Position numbers and translations under genes: made by a program | Assembly: GCA_015099395.1 (NCBI GenBank) | Contig: AP024096.1 | Coordinates: forward strand, 4,836,001-4,900,000 | DNA length: 64,000 bases | Source: Ktedonobacteria bacterium brp13 | Lineage (GTDB): Bacteria; Chloroflexota; Ktedonobacteria; Ktedonobacterales; Ktedonobacteraceae | Direction of reading: 5' to 3' | The notes under the pieces: generated by a model | Told to the model about the DNA's origin: nothing | Databases searched by the model: none | What the model saw: the letters and a program-made list of their open reading frames with translations, nothing else | Shown: positions 60,804 through 64,000 of the stretch, piece after piece | Layout of the letters: each line of letters begins with the position of its first letter | Numbering within the stretch: position 1 is the stretch's first letter

Positions 60804-63368
60804 CTACTCATCTGAGGAGGGAGGCGTTATTAGGAGGCCGCGTTCGCGTAGGAGTGTCAGGACGTGGGCCAGGTTTTGTTCGGAGACACGTACAATGCGC
60901 TGCTGGTCTGTTATCTCGCTACCAAGCAAGGATGCAAGCTCTTCATCTTGCTGGATGTCGCGCAGAATCTCGCCGGGCAGACGGAGCAGAGGACTCCGTT
61001 CAACCTGGATCTGTTGCGTGTTGGCGTCATAACTACCACTCCACAACTTGAAGCGGATCAGTAGAGAGCCGGGAATATCAGCGACACAGTAGTGGCGCAA
61101 GAAACGAATGATAGCCTCAAATGCCAGGCCGTTGTGCAGCGCCTGCTGCAAAGATGCCTCTGTAATACGCGGCCAACCGCTCTGTGTATCCACGACGCTG
61201 AACTGTGCAAGGGCAGCCACAAGATAGAGATCCAGGACGGCATAGACCGGCTCTAACAGGCCGTTCGCATGGAGTTGCCATTGTGGATCGTGCGCGGAAA
61301 AGATACTTTCTTCATCCGTAAAGGTAAGATCCTGCTCAGGGGCAGGTGTGAGGGCCGGCAGTATCGCTCGTTGCCAGAGCAGTTCCTGTACTGCTGGTAG
61401 ATGCTGCGTTGGCACCTCTGCCAGCGTAGGAGCCAGGCGACGCCCAAAGAGCTCACGAGTCTCGTCAGCAGTGAGTAATTCATCAAGGAGCGTGATATCT
61501 GCAACCTCGATCAATGTCAGTCCAGGCCAGATCTCCATGCGCCGCGCCTGCCGTTCCCATTCCACCAGCGAGTAGTGCACGTTCTGTGGCACATCCGTCG
61601 CTGCTCCTGCTCCCAAATGCTGTCCCATATAGCGCAAGAGTATCTCACTACTTAAACCATGCCGAATCGCACGCACAACACTCGCCCTGGTCAGCCGATA
61701 TTGCGCGACATGCTCTAGCCGTACGCGTTCGGCGAAACTGTCCAGCATACATAATGTACCTTCAGAGACCGGGGCCAGCGCTACCAGTTCAAAGTTAGGT
61801 TGTACCAGTAGGCGTCCTTCCATCAGGTGCGTATAGTTCACCGACTGCTTGCGTAACAGGGCAAGCATCTCCGGAGCGACACGAAACGTCAAGCGACCAG
61901 CCTGACGTTCCACGTGCAGCAGTCCAAGCCATTGTAGGGGCTCTGTCAGCATCGAGCGGATGAAGCCACCCTCAATGATATGCCAGCCCTCGCGATGCGT
62001 CAGCCAGCCACGACGCAGGCGAAAATCATAACCATAGGGATTGCATTCCTTTGAATAACGCTCGGCACGTGGTCCGTACTGGCGTGGGAAGAGCAATGAA
62101 GGGATATACAGCTTTGTTCTCGCAATAAACGTCATCAGATCATAGACCGGCTCAGCCTCTGTTGAGACCGCAGTAGTCTCAGTAGTCTCAGTTACTTCGA
62201 TCAGTAGACGAGCCGCCACCTGGTGCCGGGCATGCATGATCTCTGGATGCGCGGGGGTCAATGGATCTGGGGCGGGACGCACGTTGATATCGGGCAGCCG
62301 GATCATCTCGTTCCAAAATGGCATCTCCATATAGGCCCGGTAACAGCGCTGAACACGCTCAGAGAGCGGCAGTGAAAAGAAATCCTGTGCCGGTCGCGCG
62401 ACCAATGCGCTCTTCTGAATATCGATGAGCCCAAGCTGTTGCAATAATAACCGCGTAAATAAGAGGTATGGTAGATCGCTCTCCAGACGCATCTGTTCGG
62501 CGTTATACTCGATATCCAACTGCTCACACAGAGAGCGCACCGCCGTCCGTGCTAGCAGGCCATTATTGACGAGTGGCAGACCCTCGCGGGCAGAGGACAC
62601 ACAGAACCAGTAAAGATAGAGCAAGCGTTGAAAAAGGTGTAGCTGCTCAGAGGGGTGCGCGATCTCCAGCACGGGTGCTGCCTGGAGAGCATGCAATGTA
62701 GCTGGCGGCCAGAGGTTGTGCACAATCTGCATTACTGATGGTGGTACGATCAGCAGACCGTCATGTACACCACTGATGTAATCGCGCCCGGCAAAATGCG
62801 TCTGCTTCCCCCAAAAGATTAGCCCCCACTTCAGTAATTGATGAAGCGCCAATTCAAAGATGCCATGTGGACGTGCCTCGGGATAGCGTGCATACAGCAA
62901 CATCTCCTGAGCCTGCGCTATAATCTGCGCATCCTCATCATCCCCCGGCGCAGCATCCGCCACGCCCACGCCCTGTGCATGCTCCACATCAGTCTCTATC
63001 TTCTCTACACCCCAACCATATTTATGCTGAAAGTAGAGCGCCATATCCCGGCTGTTGACGCGCCCATCACAGGCGACCAGTTCACGTAAAACCAGCGCGG
63101 CATCTTCACTCAGCGTTAACAGCAGCGCATTGAGGGCTTGCGGATCGAAAAGATAAGGTGCAATACCCAGGGCGGCACTGGAGGAGATGACCGGGATAGC
63201 CCCATTGGACCCATTCGTGCTCTCACCGGCGGTATGAGGACTCTGAGCAGTAATGACAGGTAAGTTGCCAAGCAGCGCAATGACCTGCGAGAGCCGTCGC
63301 GCCCTCGCTACCGTTTGCAAATGGGAAAGGGGCACCGCTTGCAACAAATCCAGATCATTCTGCTCCAT
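60804..63368 (-). CDS. Helicase_C_3 (XPB/Ssl2-like C-terminal) domain protein
   Basis: 854 residues from the ATG at 63368 (GAGG 6 nt upstream; longer in-frame starts at 63380 and 63404 are possible). No Walker A or DEAD-box motif, so it is not a helicase. The C-terminal half contains the Helicase_C_3 domain (GRLLVQPNFELVALAPVSEG, then RLTRASVVRAIRHGLSSEIL), as in the helicase-associated proteins of actinobacteria and Chloroflexota. The N-terminal half is helical (DAALVLRELVACDGRV) and may bind DNA or protein. It overlaps the stop of the upstream gene by 14 nt. Confidence 0.8.
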   Translation of the reverse strand: MEQNDLDLLQAVPLSHLQTVARARRLSQVIALLGNLPVITAQSPHTAGESTNGSNGAIPVISSSAALGIAPYLFDPQALNALLLTLSEDAALVLRELVACDGRVNSRDMALYFQHKYGWGVEKIETDVEHAQGVGVADAAPGDDEDAQIIAQAQEMLLYARYPEARPHGIFELALHQLLKWGLIFWGKQTHFAGRDYISGVHDGLLIVPPSVMQIVHNLWPPATLHALQAAPVLEIAHPSEQLHLFQRLLYLYWFCVSSAREGLPLVNNGLLARTAVRSLCEQLDIEYNAEQMRLESDLPYLLFTRLLLQQLGLIDIQKSALVARPAQDFFSLPLSERVQRCYRAYMEMPFWNEMIRLPDINVRPAPDPLTPAHPEIMHARHQVAARLLIEVTETTETTAVSTEAEPVYDLMTFIARTKLYIPSLLFPRQYGPRAERYSKECNPYGYDFRLRRGWLTHREGWHIIEGGFIRSMLTEPLQWLGLLHVERQAGRLTFRVAPEMLALLRKQSVNYTHLMEGRLLVQPNFELVALAPVSEGTLCMLDSFAERVRLEHVAQYRLTRASVVRAIRHGLSSEILLRYMGQHLGAGAATDVPQNVHYSLVEWERQARRMEIWPGLTLIEVADITLLDELLTADETRELFGRRLAPTLAEVPTQHLPAVQELLWQRAILPALTPAPEQDLTFTDEESIFSAHDPQWQLHANGLLEPVYAVLDLYLVAALAQFSVVDTQSGWPRITEASLQQALHNGLAFEAIIRFLRHYCVADIPGSLLIRFKLWSGSYDANTQQIQVERSPLLRLPGEILRDIQQDEELASLLGSEITDQQRIVRVSEQNLAHVLTLLRERGLLITPPSSDE

Positions 63369-64000
63369 AGCTATCCTCATCGTGTACCAGAGGCGAGAGC
63401 CCATGGCGTTTCACATCATCAACGAGACGCCTGACAGCGCTCTTTTTCAATAGATGGATAGTCGGCTGTAACTGCTGTACAACCTGATCCTCAAGGTTGG
63501 TGTGCGCATTCACTTCCCGCAACACAGTCGTATCAGCAACCTCCAACAACGTCACACCAGTATAGATACGAACTCGTCCATAGTTTGCGAGCCACTGCTC
63601 TACCTGCAGCGCCAGCGTATGCAGCGGTCCATCTGCCACCTCTTCATTATCAGCCGCCGCATGCAGTAACGTCAACAGCTCTCGTGCACGTTGATCACCA
63701 CGACTGAGCGCAGCAGCAAAGGCTCCGGGGATCAGATGATAGACGAGATCCGCACCATTGATACCAGCAGGCTCTGCACAGGCTTCTAGCACAGTTAAAG
63801 CCGACCAGGCAGAGCGCGCACACGGTAGGACAACCTCATCCGGCGCAAGGCAACGCAAGAGCAGTGGGTCAGCGGGCTCTGCCTGGCTCGCCGTCGTAGC
63901 ACGGGCAAGCGAGTTGCTCTCCCTATGCAAAAGTCTGGCAGCAATATCTGTCAGACGAAAGGCAATGAGTTGTCCCTGCGCCGAATAGACGCAATCACAG
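63355..64000 (-). CDS. Helicase-C_3-like protein, C-terminal part (runs off window)
   Basis: 215 codons open to the right edge (first full codon at 63999). The visible part begins CDCVYSAQGQLIAFRLTDIA and ends with RVRIYTGVTLLEVADTTVLR and LVDDVKRHGLSPL, resembling the later domain of the downstream 60804 protein (its WPGLTLIEVADITLLDELL). The two genes are therefore probably paralogous or two parts of one functional unit, coupled by a 14-nt overlap. Start lies outside the window. Confidence 0.7.
   Translation of the reverse strand, partial: CDCVYSAQGQLIAFRLTDIAARLLHRESNSLARATTASQAEPADPLLLRCLAPDEVVLPCARSAWSALTVLEACAEPAGINGADLVYHLIPGAFAAALSRGDQRARELLTLLHAAADNEEVADGPLHTLALQVEQWLANYGRVRIYTGVTLLEVADTTVLREVNAHTNLEDQVVQQLQPTIHLLKKSAVRRLVDDVKRHGLSPLVHDEDSYGAE

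Overview
The window looks like a chromosome segment of a Ktedonobacteria-type member of the Chloroflexota. This is an inference from gene content: a biotin carrier beside a two-subunit-type methylmalonyl-CoA mutase, a scattered and incomplete complex I cluster, a PknB-like kinase/PP2C pair with zinc-ribbon and TPR parts, a J-domain/WD40-like fusion, Helicase_C_3 proteins and many insertion-sequence scars. Base composition is moderate. Most genes have clear Shine-Dalgarno sites.

Layout. 1-705: cut-off IS66-type transposase. 0.9-6.2 kb (minus): two unknown proteins, an HNH protein, a TgpA-like transglutaminase. 6.5-10.7 kb: MFS exporter and small membrane, secreted and Dabb proteins. 10.7-13 kb: sigma factor with soluble zinc anti-sigma, then a universal stress protein. 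13-13.5 kb: HAD hydrolase remnant and a MITE-like palindrome. 13.6-20.1 kb: YyaL/DUF255 protein, TetR-ABC exporter operon, AlkA glycosylase. 20.3-23.1 kb: J-domain and zinc-ribbon proteins flanked by short hairpin repeats. 23.2-25.4 kb (minus): Cys-rich small protein-groES-groEL. 26-31.8 kb: tandem-repeat protein, biotin carrier, methylmalonyl-CoA mutase, glutamate racemase, PAP2-like membrane protein, GNAT. 32-36.5 kb: DUF1275 protein, divergent TetR/DHA2 exporter pair around a 58-bp palindrome, GNAT. 36.4-40.1 kb (minus): flavoprotein, sugar isomerase/epimerase, Gfo/Idh oxidoreductase, OmpR regulator with a gutted histidine kinase. 40.5-46.4 kb is accessory: tandem GNAT protein with an attenuator-like leader, ISAs1-like remnant, TetR plus PanE-like reductase, a frameshifted IS with recognisable terminal inverted repeats, truncated DedA. 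46.6-50.9 kb (minus): nuoA-nuoC-unknown-nuoD-nuoH. 51-54.9 kb: PP2C, small ORF, Ser/Thr kinase. 55.3-60 kb: hisD, MFS, unknown protein, recO. 60.2-60.4 kb: tRNA-Cys and tRNA-Gly with promoter and terminator. 60.5-64 kb: MITE-like repeat and two helicase C-terminal-domain proteins, the second running off the edge.

The two most interesting regulatory structures are (i) the leader of the tandem-GNAT gene (41645-41933, minus): promoter, 30-codon upstream ORF and two terminator hairpins whose arms can re-pair as an antiterminator, as in classical ribosome-mediated attenuation; and (ii) the 58-bp palindrome at 33831-33888, which contains two symmetric outward promoters sharing a TTGACGTCAA core, between a TetR gene and a drug-exporter gene.
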